From assembly GCA_034436045.1 (NCBI GenBank), contig DAOTVZ010000077.1, forward strand, positions 1 to 42,310: 42,310 nucleotides of DNA, given 5' to 3'. Origin of the DNA: H111-94 sp034436045 (GTDB taxonomy: Bacteria; Chloroflexota; Ktedonobacteria; Ktedonobacterales; Ktedonobacteraceae). Positions 9,201 through 16,420 of the stretch are shown here, one piece after another; within the stretch, counting starts at the first letter, position 1, and every line of letters begins with the position of its first letter. Under the pieces are notes generated by a model. It worked only from the letters and a program-made list of their open reading frames with translations. It had not been told where the DNA came from and did not search any database. The position numbers and the translations under genes were made by a program.

Positions 9201-9292
9201 TTGCCGATGAAGTAGCCGATATCGCGGCTGAAGAGAAAGCACGTAACGAGTTTTTGCGTAAGCAAAATGAAGCCAGGAAAGAACAGTCATAA
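6224..9292 (+). CDS. ftsK: DNA translocase FtsK/SpoIIIE
   Basis: This ATP-driven double-stranded DNA pump, anchored at the division septum, moves chromosome ends during cell division. The 1022-residue product has a basic Ser/Gly/Asn-rich cytoplasmic start (1 to about 105), four or five membrane helices (about 120-275), an acidic/Arg linker (about 340-480), the motor domain with Walker A GATGAGKS near 653 and Walker B IIIDELADL near 766, and a C-terminal winged-helix gamma domain (about 930-990, ASISLLQRRLRIGYSRAARL) of the kind that reads polar KOPS/SRS-type sequences. The ATG at 6224 is chosen because AAAGGAG lies eight bases upstream. The open frame extends 58 codons further but that part is unlike the family and crosses the promoter. 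The gene has its own promoter and is followed by the Rpn-like gene. Confidence 0.95.
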   Translation: MAGNRKKKGGSGSDERLVANVLYDSSRVSGAAGSVGSQYSRNRRSSFSGNNGRASRQNGNARGQSSSNTARGKRGAGAQTPRGGSNRSPGSSTVSSHSNPTNNTRDTQFIHWLLSKWSALEAHQRQSIYSILLLFLSLLLFGSLTIFRHSPLLSGIYHFFMTFFSWSSYLLALGLIAFAIAHLIEATLQRTLVRWPLILGLLAIWLLLLLESRLVLGTMKAGVLAELLVSPLLGWPLAIDHLLVLGLLLIAIVLTFRIRFGHVLMVADAVQGFIAARQSEGPGQARQVGSAQFLGQRPRYSRYGRFHSNGGLAEEADDATLAVPPTPRRRLQDAPPGQRARRPIAVQADEEDEGDIEFEADFDVEEQDPRNDINLYKDEVGRVPRGPRAPLSLDPDEHRAAIKDVQQQPLILPGDEAPPLKKSERKTPAMEPLIPKKEAMRAGARGAKALNALKVANASTVVAPQVDSIWKLPDTSLLHNPEDVKLQMIGEDTATLARTIQETLRSFRVDAEVRPEDISIGPTVIRFGIRPTGKPEMTQDEKGRPVPVRDGNGNIVYETRTRVSRIMALQNDLALVLEAKTIRMEAPVPGRPYVGVEIPNKNSRLVTLREVLESKEYQAAKARSKLAIALGKDVAGQVRVGDLARMPHLLIAGATGAGKSVCINTIIASFLMQATPDDVRLLMVDPKMVELSLYNGIPHLLSPVVTEVEKVVPLLKNAIAEMERRYRLFSQLSVRNLDGYRRLRLEKLAKGDNSLANLPAIVIIIDELADLMMAAPEEVEGLICRLAQLARATGIHLVVATQRPSVDVITGLIKANIPTRISFMVSSAVDSRTIIDMGGAERLLGRGDMLYLPADAGRPERIQGAFLADDEVETLVAYWRKQFAENTAKSQGISVQNADAPTLIEPGWEIKDDANDGFELDDELLDQAEEVVREYGKASISLLQRRLRIGYSRAARLIDLLEEHGIIGPAEQGGRSREVLDNGNDAFGDSHSLADEVADIAAEEKARNEFLRKQNEARKEQS

Positions 9293-9298
9293 TGCAAC

Positions 9299-9327
9299 TG
9301 TACAAAGCAGGAAGCTCATGCTATAAT
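9299..9327 (+). promoter_or_regulatory. Predicted promoter of Rpn-like gene
   Basis: TGTACA (9299-9304), a 17-bp spacer and a perfect TATAAT (9322-9327) lie immediately after the ftsK stop codon and 39 bp before the chosen start of the next gene. AGGAG follows at 9351-9355. Confidence 0.5.
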
Positions 9328-9365
9328 CGTAGCTACAATATTTTTCTACGAGGAGCATGGGTCAC

Positions 9366-10319
9366 ATGGGTACGTGGGATGATCTCATCAAAGTGCTGAT
9401 TACGGCCAATCCGCAGTCTATCATTTCCTTCCTATTTCCTGGCGCACAGTTTCTGGAAAACCTTAACACGGAACTGAGGAACCCGATACGCAACGTCGTG
9501 GCCGATTTCCTGCTCAAAGTCCTGTGGATGGGACTGGAAATCATCATTCACCTTGAATTTCAGCGGCATGCGGAAGAGGTAATGCCCAAACGGGTGTGGG
9601 AGTACAATGTCCTCTCCACCTATATCTATCAGCGCCCCACCTTGTCTTTTGTGGTATATTTTATAGAGGAAGCTCATATTCCTGAACCGATCTATACCAT
9701 TAAGGTCCATAGACATACCATTCATGCCTTCGCCTATCAGAACGTGAAGTTATGGGAGCTAGAAGGCACAGATCTGAAACAGCCTGGCAGAGAGGGCCTG
9801 CTGCCATTGTTGCCCTTAACAAAGGGAGGTGCGAGCTACGATGTCGTTGAGGACATGATTGCACAGTTACTCGCAACGGGCAAGCAGGACCTTTTGCCTC
9901 TTGGATACTCATTTGCGGCGCTTGTCCTGAAGAACCTGCAAGAAATGAAGTGGTTGCAATGGAGGTTTAGCCAGATGGAAAGCATCCTCGAACAATCCTG
10001 GGCCTACCAGGAAATGGTGAGCCGAGGTTTCAACAAAGGTTTCAACAAAGGTTTTGATGAGGGCCACAACAAGGGCTTTGATGAGGGCCACAACAAGGGC
10101 TTTGATGAGGGCCACAACAAGGGCTTTGATGAGGCCCTGATGTACTATGTGCGTAAGCGTTTTCCCAAACAGGTCGAGCTAGCTGATCTGGTCTGCACAC
10201 AGGTCGCAGACATGGCTGTGTTGAAGGCTGCTTACGACCGCTTGATTGAAGCAAACACTGACGAAGAGGCACAACAAGCGTTGATGCAGGCATTGCAATC
10301 TCGTCAGCAAGAAGGATGA
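9366..10319 (+). CDS. Rpn-like PD-(D/E)XK nuclease/transposase-family protein
   Basis: The 317-residue product resembles the Rpn/YhgA (Transposase_31-like) group, recombination-promoting DNA endonucleases with a PD-(D/E)XK core. The catalytic pattern is visible as Asp47 in ADFLLKV, then Glu64-x-Gln66 in HLEFQ, followed by MPKRVWEYN, which matches the conserved MPxRxxxY stretch of the family. The middle is ordinary. From about residue 221 there is a tandem GFNK/GFDEGHNK repeat, followed by a short helical end. The ATG at 9366 is preferred because AGGAG ends 10 bases upstream; the ATG at 9357 would sit only one base from it. It stands alone with its own promoter and meets trmD tail to tail with a 3-bp gap. 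Family assignment is from motifs only. Confidence 0.7.
   Translation: MGTWDDLIKVLITANPQSIISFLFPGAQFLENLNTELRNPIRNVVADFLLKVLWMGLEIIIHLEFQRHAEEVMPKRVWEYNVLSTYIYQRPTLSFVVYFIEEAHIPEPIYTIKVHRHTIHAFAYQNVKLWELEGTDLKQPGREGLLPLLPLTKGGASYDVVEDMIAQLLATGKQDLLPLGYSFAALVLKNLQEMKWLQWRFSQMESILEQSWAYQEMVSRGFNKGFNKGFDEGHNKGFDEGHNKGFDEGHNKGFDEALMYYVRKRFPKQVELADLVCTQVADMAVLKAAYDRLIEANTDEEAQQALMQALQSRQQEG
10026..10133 (+). repeat. In-frame tandem repeat in Rpn-like gene
   Basis: Two 12-bp units encoding GFNK are followed by three 24-bp units encoding GFDEGHNK and a final half unit GFDE. The 24-bp units are nearly identical at DNA level, so copy number probably changes by slippage in steps of eight residues without breaking the frame. 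Confidence 0.9.
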
Positions 10320-10322
10320 GGC

Positions 10323-11051
10323 TTATTCCCATCCCTCTTCGTCCAGTTCTTTGAGGAGTTTCTGATCCTGCTTGCTGCTCAGGTCTAGCTGTGCGAACAG
10401 GTCGGGGCGGCGCTGGCGTGTGCGTTTGAGCGCCTGTTTGCGCCGCCAGCGCGCTATCTGTTCGTGATGGCCAGAGAGTAAGATATCAGGGACGCGCCAG
10501 CCGCGAAACTCTGCCGGGCGCGTGTAGTGCGGATACTCCAGCAAGGGTGTGCTATGTGACTCCTCGTCCGGCGAACCCTCGCTGAGTACGCCTGGAATGA
10601 GGCGCGCTACGGCGTCCACAACCACCATTGCCGCCAGTTCGCCACCGGTCAACACATAGTCGCCGATAGAGAGTTCGTCGGTGACGAGATGCTGACAGAC
10701 GCGCTCATCAACCCCCTCGTAGTGTCCACACAGCAGCGTCAGGCGCGGCTCCTGCGCCAACTCGCGCGCTATCTGTTGATTGAAAAGCCGTCCTTGCGGT
10801 GTCATCAGAATGATCGGCCCGCCCTGATAAACCGCTTCGACAGCGGCGAAGATCGGCTCCGGCTTCATAACCATACCGACGCCACCACCGTAGGGGTAGT
10901 CATCGACCACGTGATGTTTGTCGGTAGTGGCATCGCGGATATTGTGCAAGGCAAGCTCCAGCAGGCCACGCTCCTGAGCGCGTTTCAGGATACTCTCCGT
11001 AAATGGCCCCTGAAACATACCTGGGAAAAGTGTGAAAATGTCTATACGCAT
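10323..11051 (-). CDS. trmD: tRNA (guanine-37-N1)-methyltransferase TrmD
   Basis: A SPOUT-class enzyme that methylates G37 of tRNAs carrying a G at position 36, using S-adenosylmethionine, and so prevents +1 frameshifting. The 242-residue length is normal. Family motifs are present: RIDIFTLFPGMF at the start, YPYGGGVGMVMKPEP, the knot residues DYVLTGGELAAMVVVDA and the LLEYPHYTRP segment, then ILLSGHHEQIARWRRKQ. It is not in the common rpsP-rimM-trmD-rplS arrangement but stands alone, divergent from a histidine kinase gene and convergent with the Rpn-like gene. GAGGTGAG lies upstream of the ATG. Confidence 0.97.
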   Translation of the reverse strand: MRIDIFTLFPGMFQGPFTESILKRAQERGLLELALHNIRDATTDKHHVVDDYPYGGGVGMVMKPEPIFAAVEAVYQGGPIILMTPQGRLFNQQIARELAQEPRLTLLCGHYEGVDERVCQHLVTDELSIGDYVLTGGELAAMVVVDAVARLIPGVLSEGSPDEESHSTPLLEYPHYTRPAEFRGWRVPDILLSGHHEQIARWRRKQALKRTRQRRPDLFAQLDLSSKQDQKLLKELDEEGWE

Positions 11052-11077
11052 AAACTCTACTCACCTCTGGCTTGTAT

Positions 11078-11111
11078 GTGCTACAATAGCACCGTCGCTG
11101 CATATTAGCAA
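11078..11111 (-). promoter_or_regulatory. Predicted trmD promoter with palindrome over the -10
   Basis: On the minus strand TTGCTA (11111-11106), a 17-bp spacer and TATTGT (11088-11083) form a plausible promoter 32 bp before trmD. The -10 lies inside the perfect inverted repeat GTGCTA-CAA-TAGCAC (11078-11092). This could be an operator, possibly shared with the divergent histidine kinase gene. Confidence 0.45.
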
Positions 11112-11174
11112 GTGTTTAGGTTTTCTCTGGCTTTTTACCCTGGTGGCTTCTGGTTTTTGGGGAGCAGGCCGTCT

Positions 11175-12767
11175 ATGTCATTAACTCAGAGCAGGCAATC
11201 TGAGGCTATCTTTCACCAGATGACAATTCTTGTCGGGAGCGCTATTCGACTACTTGGAGGTGAATACGGGGTCTTTGTGGTCTCAAACGAGGCGTTTGAC
11301 CCGCAAAGTAGCCCGGAATATGTGCCCTATCGCATCGATAGTGTGTTGTTACCGACATTTTTAGAACAGATACAGCGCGGACGCCAGCCCAGTTTTCAAC
11401 AGCCGCTGGCGCTTGAACCCGTGTCGGCAGCGCTGCTGACGGCACTAGGTCTGGAAAACGGGGAGAGCGCGGACGATGTGAGCGAGGAACCGGCAGCAAG
11501 ACCCTTTGAGCGCTGCTCACTTAGCCTGTACGATCAACAGGGGGCACTGGGTATGCTGCATCTGCTGCGTCCGGCACAGACACGCTCCTGCTTTGAGGAC
11601 ACACCCACGACGCTCTTCTTGTGGATAGCGCAGGTAGCCGCCGGGATACGTTGCGCGTTGAAAGCGCAAGCGTTAGTCAAGGAGCAGGGGCGGCTGGCAG
11701 CAATCTTCCACTCCAGCACGGAAGGTATCCTCACTGTCGATAACGCCCTGCGCATCATCGACTTTAATCCGGCGATGGAACGATTGACGGGTTGGCGCGA
11801 GGACGAGGTGCTGGGTCGCTTCTACTTTGAGGTCTTGCGTCCAAAGGATCGGCAGGGCCGCGACCTGGGCCTGGAGGACTCACCTATTCTGCAAGCCTTT
11901 GCCGGTAAGAGCGTGGTCAACCGCGAGATGGTCATTTCGGCGCGCGACGGACAGCGTTTCGATGTCGCGGTCACAGCTTCGTGTGTGCGCTCGGCCTGGG
12001 GCGAACCAATGAACGGGATTCTGAATGTGCGAGACATCACACGTGAGCGCGAACAGGAGGAGCAGCGTTCGACCTTTATCTCGGTGATCTCGCACGAATT
12101 GCAGACGCCAATAGCCATTATCAAGGGCTACGCCTCAACGCTGGCCCGTGCGGACGTCCACCTGGACAGCGAGGCGCTGCGCACGCGACTGGCCGCTATC
12201 GATGAGGAGGCCGACCGCTTGAACAAGCTGGTCGGCAACCTGCTGTATGCCTCGCGCATCCAGGCCGGTGGGCTGCACATGGAGATTGCTCCCCTGGAGT
12301 TGCCCAATCTCATTCAGAGCGTGGTGCGCCGCCTGCAAGCCAGAAGCCCGGACGTGTCCATCTCGACGATGATTCCACCCAATCTACCGACGGTTATGGC
12401 GGACCGCGAACGTATCGAAGAGGTCCTGCAGAACCTGCTGGATAATGCGATCAAATACTCGCCGCGTCGGCGTGAAATAACAATTAGCTGCCGCGTCACC
12501 GGTGATGAGGTGATTGTAAGCGTTAAAGATAGAGGAATGGGTATTGCTTTGCGTGAGCAGGAACAAATTTTTAATCGTTTTCATCGGGTAGGAGACCCGA
12601 TGGCTCAATCAACCCCTGGTGCCGGGCTGGGACTGTACATCTGTCGCGCGATTATCGAGGCACACGGCGGTCACATCTGGGTGGACAGCACCTTGCACCA
12701 GGGATCAACGTTCTCGTTTAGTCTACCCCGTGAGAAGAAAGCACAGTTGCCGATGGTGGTGTTTTGA
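11175..12767 (+). CDS. PAS-domain sensor histidine kinase
   Basis: The 530-residue product has a GAF-like N-terminal sensor region (about 10-165), one PAS domain (about 175-295, with FHSSTEGILTVDNALRIIDFN and the usual LTGWREDEVLG), a dimerisation/phosphoacceptor domain with His307 in SHELQTPIA, and a HATPase domain showing the N box (QNLLDNAIKYSP), G1 (KDRGMGI) and G2 (GAGLGLYI). No membrane helix is seen, so it is probably cytoplasmic. The ATG at 11175 is chosen because GGGGAG lies about ten bases before it; the open frame extends 21 codons upstream without such a site. The stop overlaps the next gene by one base (TGATG), so kinase and regulator are translationally coupled. The signal is unknown. 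Confidence 0.9.
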   Translation: MSLTQSRQSEAIFHQMTILVGSAIRLLGGEYGVFVVSNEAFDPQSSPEYVPYRIDSVLLPTFLEQIQRGRQPSFQQPLALEPVSAALLTALGLENGESADDVSEEPAARPFERCSLSLYDQQGALGMLHLLRPAQTRSCFEDTPTTLFLWIAQVAAGIRCALKAQALVKEQGRLAAIFHSSTEGILTVDNALRIIDFNPAMERLTGWREDEVLGRFYFEVLRPKDRQGRDLGLEDSPILQAFAGKSVVNREMVISARDGQRFDVAVTASCVRSAWGEPMNGILNVRDITREREQEEQRSTFISVISHELQTPIAIIKGYASTLARADVHLDSEALRTRLAAIDEEADRLNKLVGNLLYASRIQAGGLHMEIAPLELPNLIQSVVRRLQARSPDVSISTMIPPNLPTVMADRERIEEVLQNLLDNAIKYSPRRREITISCRVTGDEVIVSVKDRGMGIALREQEQIFNRFHRVGDPMAQSTPGAGLGLYICRAIIEAHGGHIWVDSTLHQGSTFSFSLPREKKAQLPMVVF

Positions 12768-13498
12768 TGGAGCAAGAAGCATTTGATGAACGAGATATGA
12801 CCATCTTACTCGTGGATGATGAGCCACGCATCCGCGACCTGCTGCGTATGAACCTGGAACTGGAACATTATCGTGTGATCGAAGCCAGTAATGGCCTGGA
12901 GGCGCTGGAACAATTACGCGAACATCTGCCGGATCTCGTTGTTCTGGATGTGATGATGCCGGAGATGGATGGCTTTGAGACGCTGCGCGCTATCCGCGAG
13001 GTTTCGACCGTGCCGGTGATCATGCTCACAGTGCGCCAGAGCGAACAGGATCGCATTCACGGGCTGGACCTGGGGGCCGATGATTACGTCGCCAAGACGG
13101 CCAGCCCACGCGAACTGCTCTCGCGTATTCGCGCACTGCTGCGTCGCTCTCTCATGCCGCCCCCGGCGCGCAAAACAGAGATTGTCGTTGACCCTGACCT
13201 CAAGATCGACTTTTCGCGTCGTGAGGTTATTGTGCGTGGCGAGAAGGTGATCCTGCGTCCTACCGAGTATCGCCTACTCTACCATCTGGTTAATAACGCG
13301 GGACGGCTGCTCACTCATGAAACGCTGTTGTCCAAAGTGTGGGGGCGCGAGTACCGCGACGAATCCCATTATCTACGGCTCTATATCACCTATCTACGAC
13401 AAAAGCTGGAAAAAGACCCCGCTCACCCTCAATACATTCTCACCGAGCGCGGGCTTGGCTATCGTTTCAAAGCTCTCGATGGACAACCGAATAAATAG
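12767..13498 (+). CDS. OmpR/PhoB-type response regulator
   Basis: The partner of the preceding kinase. A 243-residue protein with a receiver domain (acidic pair in VDDEPRIRD, phosphoacceptor Asp61 in LDVMMPEMDG, switch Thr in MLTVR, Lys in DYVAK) and a C-terminal OmpR-type winged helix (about 145-240, with RREVIVRGEKVILRPTEYRL and LTERGLGYRF). The layout resembles KdpE and PhoB, but no kdp or pho genes are nearby. The ATG at 12767 overlaps the kinase stop. The uroporphyrinogen-decarboxylase-like gene starts 15 bp downstream and may be co-transcribed. Confidence 0.93.
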   Translation: MEQEAFDERDMTILLVDDEPRIRDLLRMNLELEHYRVIEASNGLEALEQLREHLPDLVVLDVMMPEMDGFETLRAIREVSTVPVIMLTVRQSEQDRIHGLDLGADDYVAKTASPRELLSRIRALLRRSLMPPPARKTEIVVDPDLKIDFSRREVIVRGEKVILRPTEYRLLYHLVNNAGRLLTHETLLSKVWGREYRDESHYLRLYITYLRQKLEKDPAHPQYILTERGLGYRFKALDGQPNK

Positions 13499-13513
13499 TG
13501 GAAGGAATTGCAA

Positions 13514-14500
13514 ATGAATAAAAAAGAGCGTGTGGAGGCCGCGTTGCGTGGCGACAGTGTTGACCGTGTACCGTCAACTGTGTGGGGACACGATTATGCG
13601 CGCGAAGGGAATGTACAGGCGCAGGCCGAGGCACTGATCGAGGATTATACACGCTATGACTGGGATTTTGTGAAGGTCACGCCGCGCGCCAGTTATCATG
13701 TAGAGGGGTGGAAAGTCAAGGTGCGCCCGGCGGATGAAAAAAATAAAGCGCTGATCATCGAAGACACGCCGATTAAAAGCAGTTCCGATTGGAAACGTCT
13801 GCGCCCGCTGGAGCCGGAGCGCCCGGCGTTGAACGAACAGTTGCGCGCCCTACAACTCATCAATCATGGCGTTGGTTTCGAGGCTTATTTCGTGCAGACC
13901 ATCTTCTGCCCGCTTGGCGTCGCCAAATACCTGGTGGGCAATAATAGCGAGCGGGTGCTACAAACGATGCGCGAGGATCGCAAGGCACTGCACAGCGCGT
14001 TGCGCGTGATTACCGAGACATTCACCACCTTTGCCATCGCCTGCCTGGAAGAAGGCGCGAGCGGCATCTTCTACTCAACCTGTGGCTGGGCCAGCCAGAC
14101 CATGCTGACACGTGATCAGTACCGTGAATTTGGTGAGCAGTATGACCTGGAATTTCTGGATGCCATCAAGAGCCGCAGTAAATGCAATATCCTGTATCAT
14201 AGCGGGGAGCGCCTTCACTTTGACCTCTTCGCCCACTATCCGGTGCATGCTGTAAGTTGGGATAGCACACGCATCGGCAATCCTGACCTGCACGAAGGCG
14301 AGCGGCGCATCGGCAAGGCGGTGATGGGCGGCTTGAGCGCGCAGACGCTGAAAGATGGCCCCTCGGAGCGCATCTACGAGGAGATTCACAAGATACTGGA
14401 ATTGACCGGCGGGCAACATCTCTTACTGGCCCCCAACAGCGCGCTCTTGCCGGAGACGCCAGCGCGCCATCTCAGTGCGATACGGCGCGTATTATCTTGA
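13514..14500 (+). CDS. Uroporphyrinogen decarboxylase (URO-D) family protein
   Basis: The 328-residue product fits the UroD/MtaA fold family: MNKKERVEAALRGDSVDRVP at the start, YDWDFVKVTP, CGWASQTMLTRDQYREF and a late MGGLSAQTLKDGP. True HemE decarboxylates uroporphyrinogen III. Relatives such as MtaA and CmuA move methyl groups to coenzyme M or corrinoids and use a zinc-binding His-x-Cys motif. Here the equivalent position reads YHSGE, so the zinc motif is missing, and no other haem genes are near. Function is therefore open: a lineage-specific HemE-like enzyme or a divergent methyltransferase. AAGGA lies seven bases before the ATG. It probably shares a transcript with the two-component genes. 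Confidence 0.8.
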   Translation: MNKKERVEAALRGDSVDRVPSTVWGHDYAREGNVQAQAEALIEDYTRYDWDFVKVTPRASYHVEGWKVKVRPADEKNKALIIEDTPIKSSSDWKRLRPLEPERPALNEQLRALQLINHGVGFEAYFVQTIFCPLGVAKYLVGNNSERVLQTMREDRKALHSALRVITETFTTFAIACLEEGASGIFYSTCGWASQTMLTRDQYREFGEQYDLEFLDAIKSRSKCNILYHSGERLHFDLFAHYPVHAVSWDSTRIGNPDLHEGERRIGKAVMGGLSAQTLKDGPSERIYEEIHKILELTGGQHLLLAPNSALLPETPARHLSAIRRVLS

Positions 14501-14701
14501 CACGTGCAAACCCTTTCGCTATACTCGCTCGTAACCCTGCGAACGCAACCGTGTCGTAGGAGAAACTGATTGAGCCTGTGCCTACCGCGACCAAATGTTG
14601 TATAGTATATCTAATGCGTAGGAGAAAGAGCCTCTTGTCCATAGCACGGGCATAGCTCATCTTTCTACAAGTGTAGAGCACCAATCACTTTCTCTCGCGC
14701 T

Positions 14702-15352
14702 ATGACCACGCTCATGCAAGAGAGACAGGTGTGTGCCACATTTCCAGGTGTAGAAAGCGGGTTCGTCGCGATAATGGAGCGGTATCAAACAATGCGGGCG
14801 TATTCTGCGGGTGGGGTTGTTTTCCGTCTTGCTCCAGTACCCCTTCCAGACAGGAAGCTTGCATCTACAGTAGCTAAACAGGAACAAGACGTAGTAACCG
14901 GCCGGCATACGCTGCATATTGCCACCTACCCGACCTATCCTTATGCTTCCAGTATACAGATGGAAGTGGCACTGGTAGGACGTAGACACGCGGGTATCTG
15001 GTCTTTGCCAAAGGGTACGCCGCGCCCCGGCGAAACTATCGAACAGGTCGCCATGCGTGAGGTGCAGGAGGAAACGGGATTACAGGTTCGGCTCATCGCC
15101 TATATTGGTAGTATCTCATATTCGTTTATACGTGATCAGATACGCTACTATAAGCAAGTACGACACTTTCTGTTGGAGGCAATCGGTGGAGATACGGCCC
15201 TGCACGATCACGAATATGACATCGTGTCCTGGTTCCCGTTGCCGGAGGCTTGCCGACGACTGACATATCAGAATGAGGTCAATATTCTCTATCAAGCAGA
15301 AGAAACATTGCTGCGCTGGCTACAACGCCAGCACAAGGAAGGACTGAAGTAG
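14702..15352 (+). CDS. Nudix hydrolase
   Basis: A pyrophosphohydrolase of the Nudix superfamily, which cleaves nucleoside diphosphates linked to another group. The complete Nudix box is visible as GTPRPGETIEQVAMREVQEE followed by TGL. The N-terminus is uncertain: the first ATG (14702) has no ribosome binding site, and an internal start at 14792 (MRAYSAGGVVF) would give the usual family beginning. Between the first strand and the Nudix box lies a non-conserved insert of about 45 residues. The small membrane protein gene starts five bases after its stop, so the two are likely coupled. Substrate unknown. Confidence 0.88.
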   Translation: MTTLMQERQVCATFPGVESGFVAIMERYQTMRAYSAGGVVFRLAPVPLPDRKLASTVAKQEQDVVTGRHTLHIATYPTYPYASSIQMEVALVGRRHAGIWSLPKGTPRPGETIEQVAMREVQEETGLQVRLIAYIGSISYSFIRDQIRYYKQVRHFLLEAIGGDTALHDHEYDIVSWFPLPEACRRLTYQNEVNILYQAEETLLRWLQRQHKEGLK

Positions 15353-15357
15353 GCACC

Positions 15358-15699
15358 ATGCAGAATCAACCGCGCTACTCACTACTACGGCGCATCCTGT
15401 TTCCTTACAGTGGGCGCGAACTGCTCACCCCCCGCCAGGGCTTGCTGGTGATTGCATCCTGGGCGCTGTTCTTCGCGGTTGTTCTCTCGCTCTGCTCCTT
15501 TCCTTTTTACCTGCTCGTTGCCGCGCACGCGCATCACCATATTACGATTCTCTTCTTCCTGCTGGCTTTTCTGGCAGGAGTAGTCATTTTCGGTGTGTTA
15601 GGCTGGCTGGTTGTCGCCATGAACAACCGCGCTGTACGCATCATACAAAGGCATCAAGCAGCGGAGACCAGCACTAACGGAGGTAGATATGGATCTTAG
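15358..15699 (+). CDS. Small two-helix membrane protein, unknown function
   Basis: A 113-residue protein not recognised by family. An Arg-rich amphipathic start is followed by two hydrophobic helices (about 28-53 and 62-86, the first ending before AHAHHH) and a basic tail. Both ends are predicted in the cytoplasm. AAGGAAGGA inside the end of the Nudix gene provides its ribosome binding site. Its last 11 bases overlap the start of the MEDS gene, which suggests that the three genes are translated together. Confidence 0.75.
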   Translation: MQNQPRYSLLRRILFPYSGRELLTPRQGLLVIASWALFFAVVLSLCSFPFYLLVAAHAHHHITILFFLLAFLAGVVIFGVLGWLVVAMNNRAVRIIQRHQAAETSTNGGRYGS

Positions 15700-16336
15700 T
15701 GTTGAAGGTAAGTCGGAACGTATTCCCTACGGCTCACATATCTGCCAGCTTTATAGTAAGGTGACAGAGATTCCGAGTGTGACGGCACACCTGTTGCGCG
15801 TGGGCCTCTCGCGTTCCGAGAAATGTCTTTTCGCGGCAGCCCCGGCCCAGGTGAAAGAACTACGCGAGGAACTGCGGAAGTTACAGGTCGATGTCGATCA
15901 TGTCATTGCGACAGGTCAACTTATCTTGCGCGAAGAAAGAGAAATTTTTCTGGCCGCCGAAGGCAAACGCTTCGACCCCTACGCTCTGCTTTCTTCTCAC
16001 CAGACTTTCATCGCGCAGGCCTTACGCGAGGGCTGGCGCGCCGTGCGTATTTCAATCGATATGACCTGGCTTTTGAAAGACCTTGCAACCAGCGAGCAGA
16101 TTCTGAAGTACGAAGCTGCCTCTGATGCCGTCTTCACCTTCCAGGAAGCGCCTATTATCGCGCTTATGCACTATGATCACAGCAAATTACCGCCCAGCCT
16201 GATCGTAGAACTGCTCAAGCTGCACCCTATCTCCGTCGTCGGCAAATACATTCGACGCAACCCTTATTATCTCAATTCAGAGCAGTACATGCTCAAAATC
16301 CTGCGCATCAATAAAAACAAAGAGAAAAATAGTTAA
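15689..16336 (+). CDS. MEDS-domain sensory protein
   Basis: A 215-residue protein matching the MEDS domain (methanogen/methylotroph DcmR sensory domain). The start HICQLYSKVTEIPSVTAHLLRVGLSR and the segments KCLFAAAPAQ, FDPYALLS and REGWRAVRISIDMTWLL follow the usual pattern of this RecA/KaiC-like sensory fold. Family members often couple to DNA-binding or kinase domains. Here the domain stands alone and no output domain is seen, so it may act through a protein partner. GGAGG precedes the ATG. It is the last gene of the Nudix / membrane protein / MEDS cluster and is followed directly by a strong terminator. Confidence 0.75.
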   Translation: MDLSVEGKSERIPYGSHICQLYSKVTEIPSVTAHLLRVGLSRSEKCLFAAAPAQVKELREELRKLQVDVDHVIATGQLILREEREIFLAAEGKRFDPYALLSSHQTFIAQALREGWRAVRISIDMTWLLKDLATSEQILKYEAASDAVFTFQEAPIIALMHYDHSKLPPSLIVELLKLHPISVVGKYIRRNPYYLNSEQYMLKILRINKNKEKNS

Positions 16337-16396
16337 GAGCAAAAAATGCCAGTCAAATGCCAGCATAGCCATGCATATGTCTGGCATTTTTTGCTC
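16337..16396. terminator. Strong bidirectional intrinsic terminator
   Basis: A perfect 16-bp stem, GAGCAAAAAATGCCAG (16337-16352) with CTGGCATTTTTTGCTC (16381-16396), surrounds a 28-base loop. The stem's own A and T runs give a T tract for transcripts from either side. It separates the converging MEDS and ychF genes. Confidence 0.9.
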
Positions 16397-16420
16397 AAAC
16401 GTCCTTACCAGAAGTAGAAG

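Noticed and set aside
14501..14701. Possible tRNA or structured RNA between the URO-D-like and Nudix genes
   Set aside because: Only a short hairpin TCTAC/GTAGA near 14663 and a TATAGT-like box were seen; no cloverleaf or known RNA motif. No tRNA was found anywhere in the window.
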